A stretch of 64,000 nucleotides of DNA from Aradus depressus. Taxonomy: Eukaryota; Arthropoda; Insecta; Hemiptera; Aradidae. This document shows positions 52,801 to 60,300 of the stretch, one piece after another (within the stretch, counting starts at the first letter, position 1; each line of letters begins with the position of its first letter). The stretch is taken from positions 18,194,027-18,258,026 of the forward strand of contig OY759221.1 in the NCBI GenBank assembly GCA_963662175.1, in the 5' to 3' direction. The position numbers were made by a program, and so were the translations under genes. The notes beneath the pieces were generated by a model. It saw only the letters and a list, made by a program, of their open reading frames with translations. It ran no database searches and was not told the origin of the DNA.

Positions 52801-55798
52801 GCTTAACATTATTTACTCTTTAAATATTGAATACCTCAATTGATTGTATTTGATTTTATCGAGGGAATTGAAATAAACATGCAATGTTTTGATTCTAATG
52901 CCGATGTTAATACTCAATTTTAGTCGTCGGTTTGTATTCATACAGCACACAAGTTAATTCTTGATACATCACCGATAATAATTCAGTTTGTTTGTTTGAT
53001 ATTAAGGATTTTTTTAGTCACCAAAACGAATAAGGACAAATGCGGTGCTACGTTTGTAATCGTCTAGGTAATGCGCGCAATATGCCTCGGATTGGTCCTA
53101 ATAATGATAAAAGACAAATCGCAATATTTAGACGCGGTAACAACGATCTTCTAGTAATGGAAATTGAAGAAAATACAAGAGTATGCCTTCCTTGCAACCA
53201 GTCGATCTCCAATGAGTTAGCTATTTTGGAAGCAGAATAACTGGTGCAATAATTAACAAGTATCATCCTTTGATTCACATGCAAGGAGCATCGGTAGAGG
53301 TTGCTAGACAAATGCTGCAGGGAGCCAAAAGTGCAAATGTCGTCCAAGCGCGAGTACAAGTAGATAATCTCATCAACAGACGCGCTGTATGGCAAAGAAT
53401 AGACGACGCACAAGTTGCCGATTTTCCAAGGCTCGACATTGATTATCTACGAGATCTCACCATAGGAGTTTATCAAGTCAACCTTGCAAAGTCTTATATT
53501 CAAGACAAACTGCAGGGAGATGAAGATGAAAAACTGCAGATTGATACTTTGATCAACGAGAATAACTTCATAAGAATCAGAGTTTATTCTCGATTTCGTA
53601 ATGCCACTAAGCATCAAGTTTTTATAGCTTACAATAACCACGGTGAAGGTCAAGAAGATGGCTTTGTTGATGGATATTATTGCACGTGTCAATCAGGAGC
53701 AAGAACCCTTGGTACATGTGCACATATCGCAAGTATTTTGTGGTACCTGGGCTACGCAAGACATCAGCAAAATGTTCACTATCCCGATGGAAGTCTTCTC
53801 AATACAACGATGGATGCTGCACATAGAGCCGATCAAGACGACATTAATAATGTTGAAGTGATTGAGTGAATATAGGAGAACCAAAAATCCACATAAAGCA
53901 AGCAGAAGCATTATTTTTTATATATAAAAAAAACACTAATATCAGTCTAAATAAAATATTCATTTTCAATTGTTATTCCAATATTTTTTGTTCACAAATC
54001 CCTTTTTTTCGTAAAATATCATATAGGAAGTATGTGAGCAGTAGATAAAAAAACCCAAAAAAAAAACCATTTGCAGAAAAATGAAATTCCTTTGAAAACA
54101 TAGTACTTCACAGGTTTGAGACAGTTGGGAAAACGATTGACTTTGAGATGCGTTTTTTCCAAAATACTCGATTCTTCAAGCTTCGAGTCTATGGAGACAT
54201 TTGTTCAGGAGCTCAGTATCTATCACAGGTAACACGTTCAACCAATTTAACCGGGGGCCAATTTACATAAGAAATGTGCGGGGTCCTTTGTACACAAAAC
54301 ACTTCGTTTCTTCATAAATTCAAAACCCCATAAGGACGAAAGGAATAAATGTTTCTCAAAATTGGACGAGAGGAAGGAGGGATCAGAGGAGGGATTAAAC
54401 TCAAAAACTAATAACTGTCGATGAAATGAATCAATCGAGACGAAATTTTATATGTGAATCCAAAACCCCAAACGGACAATATCTATCAATTTTCAGCCAA
54501 ATCGGTTAAAGGCAATTGGTGGAACAGAGGAAGTGAAGCTTAACTCATAAACCCTGACGATGAACGGATGTATCAACGTGAACTTCAGTATGATGATTCA
54601 GAAGTACCTGAGTGAAGACACCTATTGATTTTCAAACGAATTGGTAAATTGGTTTCAGACTTTCAACTTAATTCGCGCTGGGGAAATACATTGACGTTGA
54701 GTCACAAACGACTTTTCTATCAGAAGTATTAATTTCATTCTTAAATATTCAGTCTTTGCGGAATTGCCAAAAGCATAATTTTGATGCCCTATATAAAATT
54801 AATCTAATAAACTATATTTTTAAATTAATTAATAAGTACCGTTTCCTATATTTCGAAATGTTCTCTATTTTAGCAGTACGCTAGTTGAGTAACCTGAACA
54901 TTATATATATAATGAAAAATGTCATTGTGGTTGGATAAGGTATTTACATGGTGACAATTTTGTCATACATATACACACAAAAATGTTTTGTTCAGATTAG
55001 AAAAAAAAAAAAAAAAAAGGCAACATTTGAACCATAGTGAGTGCACATTTTCGTCTTCGTTACATAGATAGCAACAATTTTCATTCTTCAGATGTAATCG
55101 ACTAAAAAATTAATCTACAGTAACAACTAATTTGTTCGTGACGATTAATCATATCTTTTATTCAATACACTAAAGTTTAATTGATAACAATAGGATCACA
55201 TATTATAGCTATGGTTGTAGTTACTAATGCCCAAGTCGGAAGAAAATGTACAAAAAACACAACTTATTTTATAGTCAAAATACAAAAAAGTCACAGAACG
55301 TATGTAACTAGTAACATTATTTTTCTTAGATTTTGTTGGTGTAGAAAACAATAGAAATTTCACCTCAAAGAGAACCAGATATTATATAGAAATATTGTTG
55401 CTTCATGAGAATTCCATATAGGGTTTGTACAAACAAAAAACATCCTCTCAGTATTTTTAGTTTAATTTTTATCAATAACTGAGGAAGCAAAGCAACTAAA
55501 ACTCAAACCAATTTGAGCATTATGAAAATTTTTAAAAAAATATATAAAAACTTACCAAACGCATGAGAGAAGCTGTTTTATATCCAGTAAAACTGAAAAT
55601 CTTTTCGAAAATTTCAGGAGGCAAATCCATAAAGTGCATAGTGGAAACATATTGAGGCTCGTTGGTGGTTGGAGGCGTTGGTACAATTTGCGCCTGTGAT
55701 TGATGCGCCCCATGACGGGTTTTAATTCCACTCGACTCATTACCAGAACTGTCCCCGCTACTTCCACCAACATTACTTGACTGTCGTGTCGACACCAT
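40457..55798 (-). CDS. F-box only protein 28 (FBXO28), seven coding exons
   Basis: Coding exons, minus strand: 55798-55556, 50936-50857, 49235-49067, 45903-45708, 45030-44844, 43492-43336, 40876-40457. All junctions have GT/AG and phases close to 1452 nt (483 residues). FBXO28 is a substrate receptor of an SCF (SKP1-CUL1) ubiquitin ligase, nuclear, linked in vertebrates to MYC ubiquitylation and topoisomerase II. Seen here: low-complexity Ser/Gly leader (1-50); F-box from residue 56 (FMDLPPEIFEKIFSF) across the first junction; PRRESARRNHPLACESDIVE; ILDEVYRIIHYINTTPKLAR with STMAMEYF; a charged coiled coil from exon 5's end through exon 6; and a basic tail (KRVRKPSR...RNRRS). The order matches vertebrate FBXO28 (368 residues); the extra length is in exons 5 and 7. 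It is head to head with spindle-F. Start chosen as the only ATG before the F-box. Confidence 0.93.
41085..41500. repeat. Unclassified sequence in FBXO28 intron 6
   Basis: 'ctcctcctaaacccctttaccgatcaaattgaaatttgcca...gggcgaagcccttttcggtttaccatcggacacc' has the look of an interspersed repeat but no second copy is present in the window. Confidence 0.25.
42415..42540 (-). ncRNA. Hammerhead ribozyme motif (FBXO28 intron 6)
   Basis: On minus: GTGG, CTGAAGA (42504-42510), hairpin GGATGCAATACC, GAAA (42487-42490), palindromic AGTACT, T, CCAT. CTGAAGA fits CUGANGA. Helix I (GTGG with CCAT) and the palindromic helix III both form. Since it is on the same strand as FBXO28, the motif would be transcribed in the intron. 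A degenerate sister copy is at 30415-30540. Confidence 0.65.
43336..43492 (-). CDS. FBXO28 exon 6
   Basis: Acceptor aaattttag, donor gtaata. Encodes YNSQLTLMKRELRSCKAKMA, DQQKQFHEYASRLDDYDKKS and DETSRKFSTLLQ, all heptad-rich coiled coil. Exactly phase-compatible with exons 5 and 7. Confidence 0.88.
43575..43855 (-). mobile_element. SINE family 1 (FBXO28 intron 5)
   Basis: The 3' tail 'gtcagttattgtgactcttgcctgggctttaactacgagg' and the body are present. The tRNA-like head is degraded at 43820-43855. Confidence 0.65.
44495..44610 (-). pseudogene. LINE reverse transcriptase relic (thumb region)
   Basis: A minus frame reads DVRYLGLLVDKRLTWTPHMR followed by LKSQEMNRRYKL. The RYLGL..D.RLTW..H pattern is Jockey-type. 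It is a short internal piece in FBXO28 intron 5. Confidence 0.6.
44844..45030 (-). CDS. FBXO28 exon 5
   Basis: Acceptor ctttttcag, donor gtaagt. Encodes NNSNNKSWMLDSPPHNGSAK, an acidic/Pro-rich stretch, then NTVLRKRIRKIKQGMKK, where the coiled coil starts (vertebrate VTVLRREI). Confidence 0.85.
45125..45190 (-). repeat. Family A terminal fragment (FBXO28 intron 4)
   Basis: 'gtcgatgaatcaccgtctatgtacttccccagcacaaattaatc' is the palindrome end, about 95 nt upstream of exon 5. Confidence 0.6.
45320..45535 (-). pseudogene. LINE reverse transcriptase relic
   Basis: A minus frame contains DLPVLWDPKDQDVRYLGVLL followed by D, similar to the thumb region seen at 44495. It has no catalytic motif and is fragmentary. 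Confidence 0.5.
45708..45903 (-). CDS. FBXO28 exon 4
   Basis: Acceptor ttgtttcag, donor gtacgt. Encodes ILDEVYRIIHYINTTP... STMAMEYFKEHIEPTLPEIA ... GSLP plus one base. The 3' part after PTLPE diverges from vertebrates, so the donor is supported mainly by phase and the gtacgt consensus. Confidence 0.85.
46128..46335 (+). mobile_element. SINE family 1 (FBXO28 intron 3)
   Basis: 'gcgccggtagttgagaggtaacgttcc' is the head; the body runs through 'cctgtgcgatgtcaggtactcgttaaagacccc' to 'actccgacagtag'. The 3' part is replaced by an unrelated tail, 'gggaagggataaggcttagatccctaggtgtacatag', which resembles the LINE tail at 51780-51830. Confidence 0.65.
46649..46991 (-). mobile_element. SINE family 1, full-length reference copy
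   Basis: From the tRNA-like head on minus (gggcaccggtagctcagtgg, box A like TAGCTCAGTGG; box B GGTTCGAAACC) to the tail (gagtcataaaacctaacctaat), about 340 bp. It holds both internal promoter boxes of RNA polymerase III at tRNA-like spacing. It would be mobilised by a LINE. The tail is made of CCTAA units. Confidence 0.85.
46992..47345 (+). repeat. Family A internal modules
   Basis: 'cctatttttttttttcagtcatattggccacagggaagg', 'gaatgacaactgttgttttcgagccaaatcggg' and 'aatttacgaattcagaagctcttatttaagtcaaatattg' are consecutive modules; ends are missing. Confidence 0.55.
48305..48430 (-). repeat. Family A left-end fragment
   Basis: 'gaaatttcgttaaaaactcaacactgaatttctaacctattaaataac' to 'cccctatacttcatataagcgggga'. 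Confidence 0.55.
48575..48775. mobile_element. Foldback element with two hammerheads (FBXO28 intron 3)
   Basis: The arms 48590-48660 and 48700-48770 are inverted repeats (ttcaaacgccaacgtttcga and its complement), separated by about 40 bp. Each arm carries a hammerhead core. The minus arm has CTGATGA (48641-48647 complement) ... GAAA (48624-48627). The plus arm has CTGATGA (48707-48713), helix GATATA-AAA-TATATC, GAAA (48730-48733), ACGT palindrome, T and GGC pairing with GCC upstream. Confidence 0.7.
48700..48740 (+). ncRNA. Hammerhead ribozyme motif
   Basis: The plus-arm motif of the foldback: intact CUGAUGA and GAAA, a perfect 6-bp helix II with an AAA loop, a minimal palindromic helix III (ACGU) and a 3-bp helix I (GCC/GGC). 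Confidence 0.6.
48850..49027 (-). mobile_element. tRNA-derived SINE, family 2 (FBXO28 intron 3)
   Basis: On minus: gggggccatggtggccgtgc head, 'ctatggttgcatggtctcaccatgg', box B GGTTCGATTTCCG, body with 'gttttatttcgtagatagaactccctcccgggg'. It lies 40 nt from the exon 3 donor. Confidence 0.75.
49067..49235 (-). CDS. FBXO28 exon 3
   Basis: Acceptor ttgtttag, donor gtgact. Encodes RFHTIKGKMPRRESARRNHP through RLTLLQMSFGKHIERKHCCF to AGE, matching the vertebrate 'QLPRRESERRNHSLARH...CCFIPG' region. Confidence 0.92.
49286..50021 (-). mobile_element. PIF/Harbinger remnant (FBXO28 intron 2)
   Basis: The ends are inverted repeats (AGCCTAGTAAGCATGGGACT and, read inward from 50021, AGCCAAGTACCCACTGGGAC), continuing with the shared CTCTGAATCGACTC and flanked by TTA and ATA. 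A minus frame (49953-49618) has KYGGFENVWFENGFGLFRGG and LGCQGFRHFLRMSPIHF, resembling the N-terminal region of Harbinger transposases (W..p...r...l...d...F..FLRM). The DDE domain is deleted. Confidence 0.65.
50060..50270 (-). mobile_element. SINE family 1, partial (FBXO28 intron 2)
   Basis: 'ctcgggctttaactacgaggtcatatcgcctactaccagag' to 'cgtcccaaggttttttcacatccc'. The tRNA-like head is missing. Confidence 0.65.
50610..50805 (-). mobile_element. SINE family 1, internally deleted (FBXO28 intron 2)
   Basis: The tail (gttagttattatgactcatgcccggactttaactacaagg) and body jump to 'cttgagctcagaaggttagcacgctatttctgagctacc', the head. The sequence between is deleted. It ends about 50 nt from exon 2. 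Confidence 0.65.
50857..50936 (-). CDS. FBXO28 exon 2
   Basis: This 80-nt exon lies between acceptor tttttag and donor gtaatt. It encodes VCRQMDRTCGSILNSTFQKL and QTQMLN plus two bases of the next codon, completing the F-box (compare LVCKRMD in vertebrates). It is too short for an ORF scan but fixed by similarity and phase. Confidence 0.9.
51300..51880 (+). pseudogene. LINE C-terminal (RNase H/zinc-binding) relic (FBXO28 intron 1)
   Basis: Plus frames give VLTGHGLVTY, then after a shift VGVKDSPTCDRCGEEDKTAA, HFLGICSGYARTRFHIFGKD and EDFRRLDYEIILRFIKETER. The 'C..CGEE..TA.HFL..C..Y...R' finger follows the RNase H domain in I/R1-type LINEs. A 3' region with 'ccctaggtgtaaaaccc' and an A-rich tail follows to about 51880. 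Confidence 0.75.
51885..52035. mobile_element. Foldback of Penelope-type terminal repeats with hammerheads
   Basis: Minus arm: CTGACGA (51933-51939 complement), GGCGTAAGC then AAAA (mutated). Plus arm: CTGACGA (51964-51970), helix GGC-GTAA-GCC, GAAA (51982-51985), CCGG palindrome, TAC. Arms are separated by ~20 bp. They share the plus-arm flank 'aaccggtacac' with 35740-35965. Confidence 0.65.
51955..51995 (+). ncRNA. Hammerhead ribozyme motif
   Basis: Plus-arm motif: CUGACGA, a 3-bp helix II closed by a GUAA tetraloop, GAAA, palindromic ACCGGU and A at the cleavage position. Helix I pairing is weak. Confidence 0.6.
52400..54290 (+). mobile_element. 1.9-kb element with ~295-bp inverted termini and a SWIM-finger gene
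   Basis: 52400-52696 and 53994-54290 are inverted repeats with about 85-90% identity by eye. The ends are CAATAAAGTACCCCGCACAT and, read inward on the other side, CAAAGGACCCCGCACATTTC. TA flanks both sides (52398-52399, 54291-54292). The only coding region is the SWIM protein gene; no DDE transposase is seen, so it is either non-autonomous or of a lineage I do not recognise. Long termini plus a SWIM finger recall Mutator-like elements, but those make 8-11-bp duplications. Located in FBXO28 intron 1. Confidence 0.75.
53040..53869 (+). CDS. SWIM zinc-finger protein of a DNA transposon (one frameshift)
   Basis: The frame opens with ATG at 53040: MRCYVCNRLGNARNMPRIGP ... RVCLPCNQSISNEL, with two CxxC pairs that could form a zinc ribbon. 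At about 53231-53238 a one-base shift is needed to continue into the second frame (RITGAIINKYHPLIHMQGAS), which stays open to the stop at 53867-53869. The second part is about 200 residues and contains YYCTCQSGARTLGTCAHIAS: CxC-x9-CxH, the SWIM zinc-finger signature used in DNA or protein binding and common in transposon proteins. The tail is acidic. Total about 275 residues if joined. The shift may be an inactivating mutation, a sequencing error or a tiny intron; I favour mutation. It lies centrally between the element's inverted termini, same strand throughout. Confidence 0.65.
54320..54725 (+). repeat. Family A repeat, right part with three modules
   Basis: Three modules ('caattttcagccaaatcggttaaagg' and neighbours) precede 'ttcgcgctggggaaatacattgacgttgagtcacaaacgac', the right terminus, with the palindrome partly degraded. 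Confidence 0.6.
55556..55798 (-). CDS. FBXO28 exon 1
   Basis: ATG at 55798-55796; 81 codons ending ...SLMRL before donor gtaagt (phase 0). It contains the first two-thirds of the F-box. A single ORF continues 24 nt into the intron. Confidence 0.9.
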
Positions 55799-56916
55799 TT
55801 GGAAATCAGCTATGCAACGCTCTTAATGAAACACCTAAAATTTAATGTGTAGATTAGGAAAGATAAAAAAAAATATGAATATAATAATTTGAATTGTAAC
55901 TAAGTAAAAAAAAAGAGTTGGGGTCTAAAATATATATATATTTTTTTTACTAATTCAAATAAATATACCTAAAAAGCATTATAAAATTAAAGCAAAACCA
56001 AAGTTATCTTCAAGAAAATAGTAATTTTATTAAATTTCAAACATCACTAAAAAACGCAAGTTACATACAAAAATTATGGACAAATTCTTATCAAAATTTA
56101 TAACCTAATTATTAAAATAACCTACTACAAAAATTAATACATTTTAGAATTAAAAAATATACGTCATTAAAAAACAAATATATTTTCAAAATTAGAAAAT
56201 AGAACAGATTACATATCAAGGTAAGCAGTTAAGTTAACTATTAATTTACAAGAAAAATTCATAATATAATTATGGCAATGTCAAAAATAATATTACAATG
56301 TAAGCTTTATAGTTCATCCATCTTTGATGGACTCAAGCAGATCATTACCAAATGACTCCTATATCCACATCTGCATGCCTATTGTATTTAAATTAATTGT
56401 TTTTGAACTAACGATACGTCAGTTGAAACTGGGAGGCCTTAGAGACGAACAACAATAATAATTGAAATAGAAAAACCGTAAAAAGCAGACAAATATCGAC
56501 GACTAAAACTCTAACTAAACAGGTCCACGACTAACTTTTCTCTGGCCATAGCTATTACCTAAACGGAGATCAACAGAGTGGCCAACAACACCTCGGGTCC
56601 TGGCTCATATAAAACTAGTTAATTACAACAAAAGCTAATTATAAACAAAAATAGATATTCTATATTTTATTATTATTATTGTTTTAAACATACATTGAGC
56701 CAAGAAGATAGTTAAAAAAAAAAATCGTCTAAAGATTTAGTTGACAGAAGTGTCAGTGTTTTGATTGTCACTGTTGGAGGTTGTTTGTTGTTCGTTTATC
56801 ATTTTTCTAATACATATATTAGTTATGAATTGAATGATTTTTTTTTTATTATTAAATAATAATATAGTGGAATTGTAATTATTATTAAAAAAAAAAAGAT
56901 AATTTTGTTTAAATTG
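55799..56916. promoter_or_regulatory. Divergent intergenic region between FBXO28 and spindle-F
   Basis: The two start codons are 1.1 kb apart on opposite strands. The interval must hold both 5' untranslated regions and promoters and is likely shared. It has no recognisable repeats except AT runs. No TATA box or initiator could be assigned with confidence. Confidence 0.5.
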
Positions 56917-57355
56917 ATGATGAGTGCGAATAAAGGTAACAGTATTACGGATGATAATTTTCAGCTTTCAAATTCGGATAGTAATCCTTTTACTGCTTTA
57001 GAAATAGCCCTTGAAACAATGAAAGATAGGTGCCATAAACTTCAGAAAAGGCTCAACTGCTTAGAAGATGAAAATTTACAATTACGGATAGAGAGACATA
57101 GTGTGCCAGGTTTAGTTAAGAAAGAACCAAAAAGTGATATTACAACTCTTCAAAAGCAAGTTGAAGAGCTTAATAGGCAAAAATCTCTTTTGAGTCATCA
57201 TATTTTCATGGTGGCAACTGAAAATACTGATTTGTGGGAAAGGTTATCGAAAGTTACTGACAAAAGTGAGTTGAGTGATACTTCAAATAAAAACGATTCA
57301 CTAGTTATAAAACCAACCAAATCATTGAAGATCGTCGAATCGTGTAAAAATAAAG
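56917..57355 (+). CDS. spn-F exon 1
   Basis: 146 codons plus one base, donor gttagt. It carries the first coiled coil and the HHIFMVATEN block. Confidence 0.82.
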
Positions 57356-60300
57356 GTTAGTTTATTGAATAATTTAAACAATTTTACGTAACTATGGTTT
57401 GACATTTTTAGTAGTTTAATTGTAAGAGTAAGTAGTTTTTGAAGACAACTTCTCTAAACCGTAAGTTCTGAAATATTTATTTCATCTTGTATCTACCAAT
57501 TAAACATATGACTGTTGACGAATAATTGCTGAACAACTCCGTGCTTTTGTTCTTTTGTCCGTTGTATAGAATGCATTTGTGAAAGCTGACTTTCTCAAAA
57601 ACTATTCTATTGCATCTTATCTGCTTTGTTCCATCTTAGCAGCAGAATCATTGATCCTTGAGAAAAGGCCTTGAATAAAATTCTTGTAGATCATCAAATT
57701 GACAATCTATTAATATTTTAATTAATTAAAAAATCTAATAAAACATTTTTCTGTCTATTGTTTAGGTGGCAAAGAGGAAAGCCTAGAAGAAATACCGTTG
57801 AAATTAGTCTCTAATTTAAGGAAGAACAAATTCTTAATCGACGATAGATCCGAGGAGGTACTGAAATTAGTAATAGTAATTTTATATTTTACGCATAATA
57901 AATTTAAGAAAACTTACTACATACCTGTTACTTCTTTTTTTTTAGTCCTTTATATTTATTTTTCTTTGAAATGGAAAATAACTTATAGTGGATTCGTTTT
58001 TCCTACAATACTGTTCAGAACGAAAGTACTTGTTTCTCAAAATTTTTTGTAATTCAAAAAAGCAATGACAAAGTTGTCAGTTTTCAGGTTTACAGATGTT
58101 CCAACAATCTCCATATGACAAGGTTCTGTTTTGTGGCTGTTCTGCTCCTTATAAAATTTGTGTTTGTTTCTCTTATATCACCCGTTGGGCATTATTGACT
58201 GGTTGGCTTACCGATTGTTCTATTTATTGTACAATCATACATATTAAATACTCTTCTAACATATGCGACCTCCACCACATGCGACAAACTGTTAATCAGA
58301 CTAAAATCCTTTGCCATGTCTCGGTTGTATTTAATTGCAATTATTAATAATTATTATTAAAGTCATACACATGATTATCATGTCTTCATGGTGTGAATAT
58401 GATGTTAATAATGAAAGATAAAATATTATAGGAAACATGTTTTTGGTTGTCTTTAAAACACTTATTGGAAGAAGTTATCAATGAAACAGGTATTAAAACA
58501 TAGTTATTTTTACGTTGCAACTATGAAAACATTAACGCATTCTAGCTTTTTTACTGTAGCTACTTTTCACCCGGTTCTATGAAACCCATGAAAAGGGAAT
58601 TTTATCATTCAGAGACTAAATTTCTCCTGTCTTTTTTTGGATGTGAACATTTAAATTGTTACTCTATTCGATAGCTAAATGTCAAGTGTAAAATTGTTTT
58701 ATGAAAGGTGCAATTCTTGACCAAATCCCAAAACATAAGATTTTTTTAGATTAGAAATAATTGAAATATTGAGTTTAGATTAAAATAACTTCAGTTTTTT
58801 AGAATTTTGTTTTTTCTGGCTAATTTGGAAATTATAAGATATTTTTTTATTTGTTTAAAGTCAATGGAATGTAGAGAGCAGCGGCGTTAATTTTTCATCT
58901 CAGGAAATTGTAGGGTTTTTTTTTGTAACTTGTGGATTGTAAGCTTCGAAGCAGTAAGTTAAGCGTTGCCTCGACAACTAAAAGTAATAGGATGAACTTG
59001 AAGATTTATTATCTGGAAGTGCGCCGGTTCACTCTAAACACAAAAGAAAGAATTGAAACTCAATTGTCAAATATTGAGTTATAGTCCAAACGATCGATTG
59101 GCTTTGGAGGGAGAGAGAAAACTTAATTTATTAATTCTTGCTGGGGAAGTATGTAGCCGGTGATTCACCTACGACTCTTTTTTACGTAATTTCCCTACGA
59201 TCTGTTTTATCCAAAAGAATACAAATTTGACGCTCCCGTCGGTCCTTTTTACAGTAGTACAGATTCTCTTGTATACATGTGATTTGTATATGTGAAGACC
59301 GACGGGAGGAGCAAATTCTTTCAGATACACAAGTTATTGATGTTTAAAGCATTCAGGCTTGTTTTGTGAAGAATACTGTGTGAAGTATGAGTATAAAAAA
59401 TGATTTGAAATGGCGTTAAGAAGGTAAAAATATAATTAAAATAAATATATTTATATATATTTTTTAAACCATTGTTTCCGGCTTTATTTCTGCATTTCAA
59501 ATGTTTTCTTAAAATTTAATTTTCTTCTTTTGATAGTATTGATTAATTTATGGGCAATTTAAATTAAACATTGTCAATTTGACCAAATATATTATATTAC
59601 AGGCCAAAAACCCTATGAACGCTCAAGATTATAAATTTCCATTGGAGGATTTAGACGAAGGAGAGGATAATGTACTGGACGAAGTTGTCTTTTCAGAAGT
59701 GAACATTATTTTAGAAAAATTAAAAACTGAGAAAATGATGCTGAAGCAGCAACAAGAAGGGCTCAGGTCAGCCCTTGAGGTTATTTCAAAGCATCTGAAA
59801 GGTACTATAATTTATGTATTTTTACTTCTTAATACGAAGTATAGGGGAAGTTATGTAATCGAACAGAAATTGGATTAATTTTTGAAATATTGTCTATTCC
59901 ACTAAAGATATATATATAAATGTTGACCCTCCTGTCGTTCCTTTTAGTTAAGCATTACGACAGTAAGTTTAATATTGTTAGTACGGAAGGGTCATCATTT
60001 TGTTCTTAAGGATAAATAGAGGTATAAGGGTTAGAGCTGGCTTAACCTAAGTTATCATTTTAATGTTCATATAATAGTGCTATTATATATATCTTTTCTT
60101 ATTTTAATTTTTTTACGTTACGTATCACGTAAGAATTAATGAATGAATTCTTCAAAACAAAGCATATGGTCACTGGTCAAGAAGTGAGACTTAATGAAGA
60201 AGTTCATATTGGCTTATATCAGGTTAATATGGACAGTTACCTTTGGAATGAAATAAGCAGGATCAACAAGTCCAACTCCGGCGTCCTCTCACAAGTAACT

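Noticed and set aside
53447..53911. Minus-strand frames opposite the SWIM gene
   Set aside because: Shadows; the plus frame carries the CxC...CxH finger and lies in the expected place between the inverted termini.
58096..58347. Cys-rich plus frame in spn-F intron 2
   Set aside because: No splice phase connecting it to spn-F exons, AT-biased codons and no similarity.
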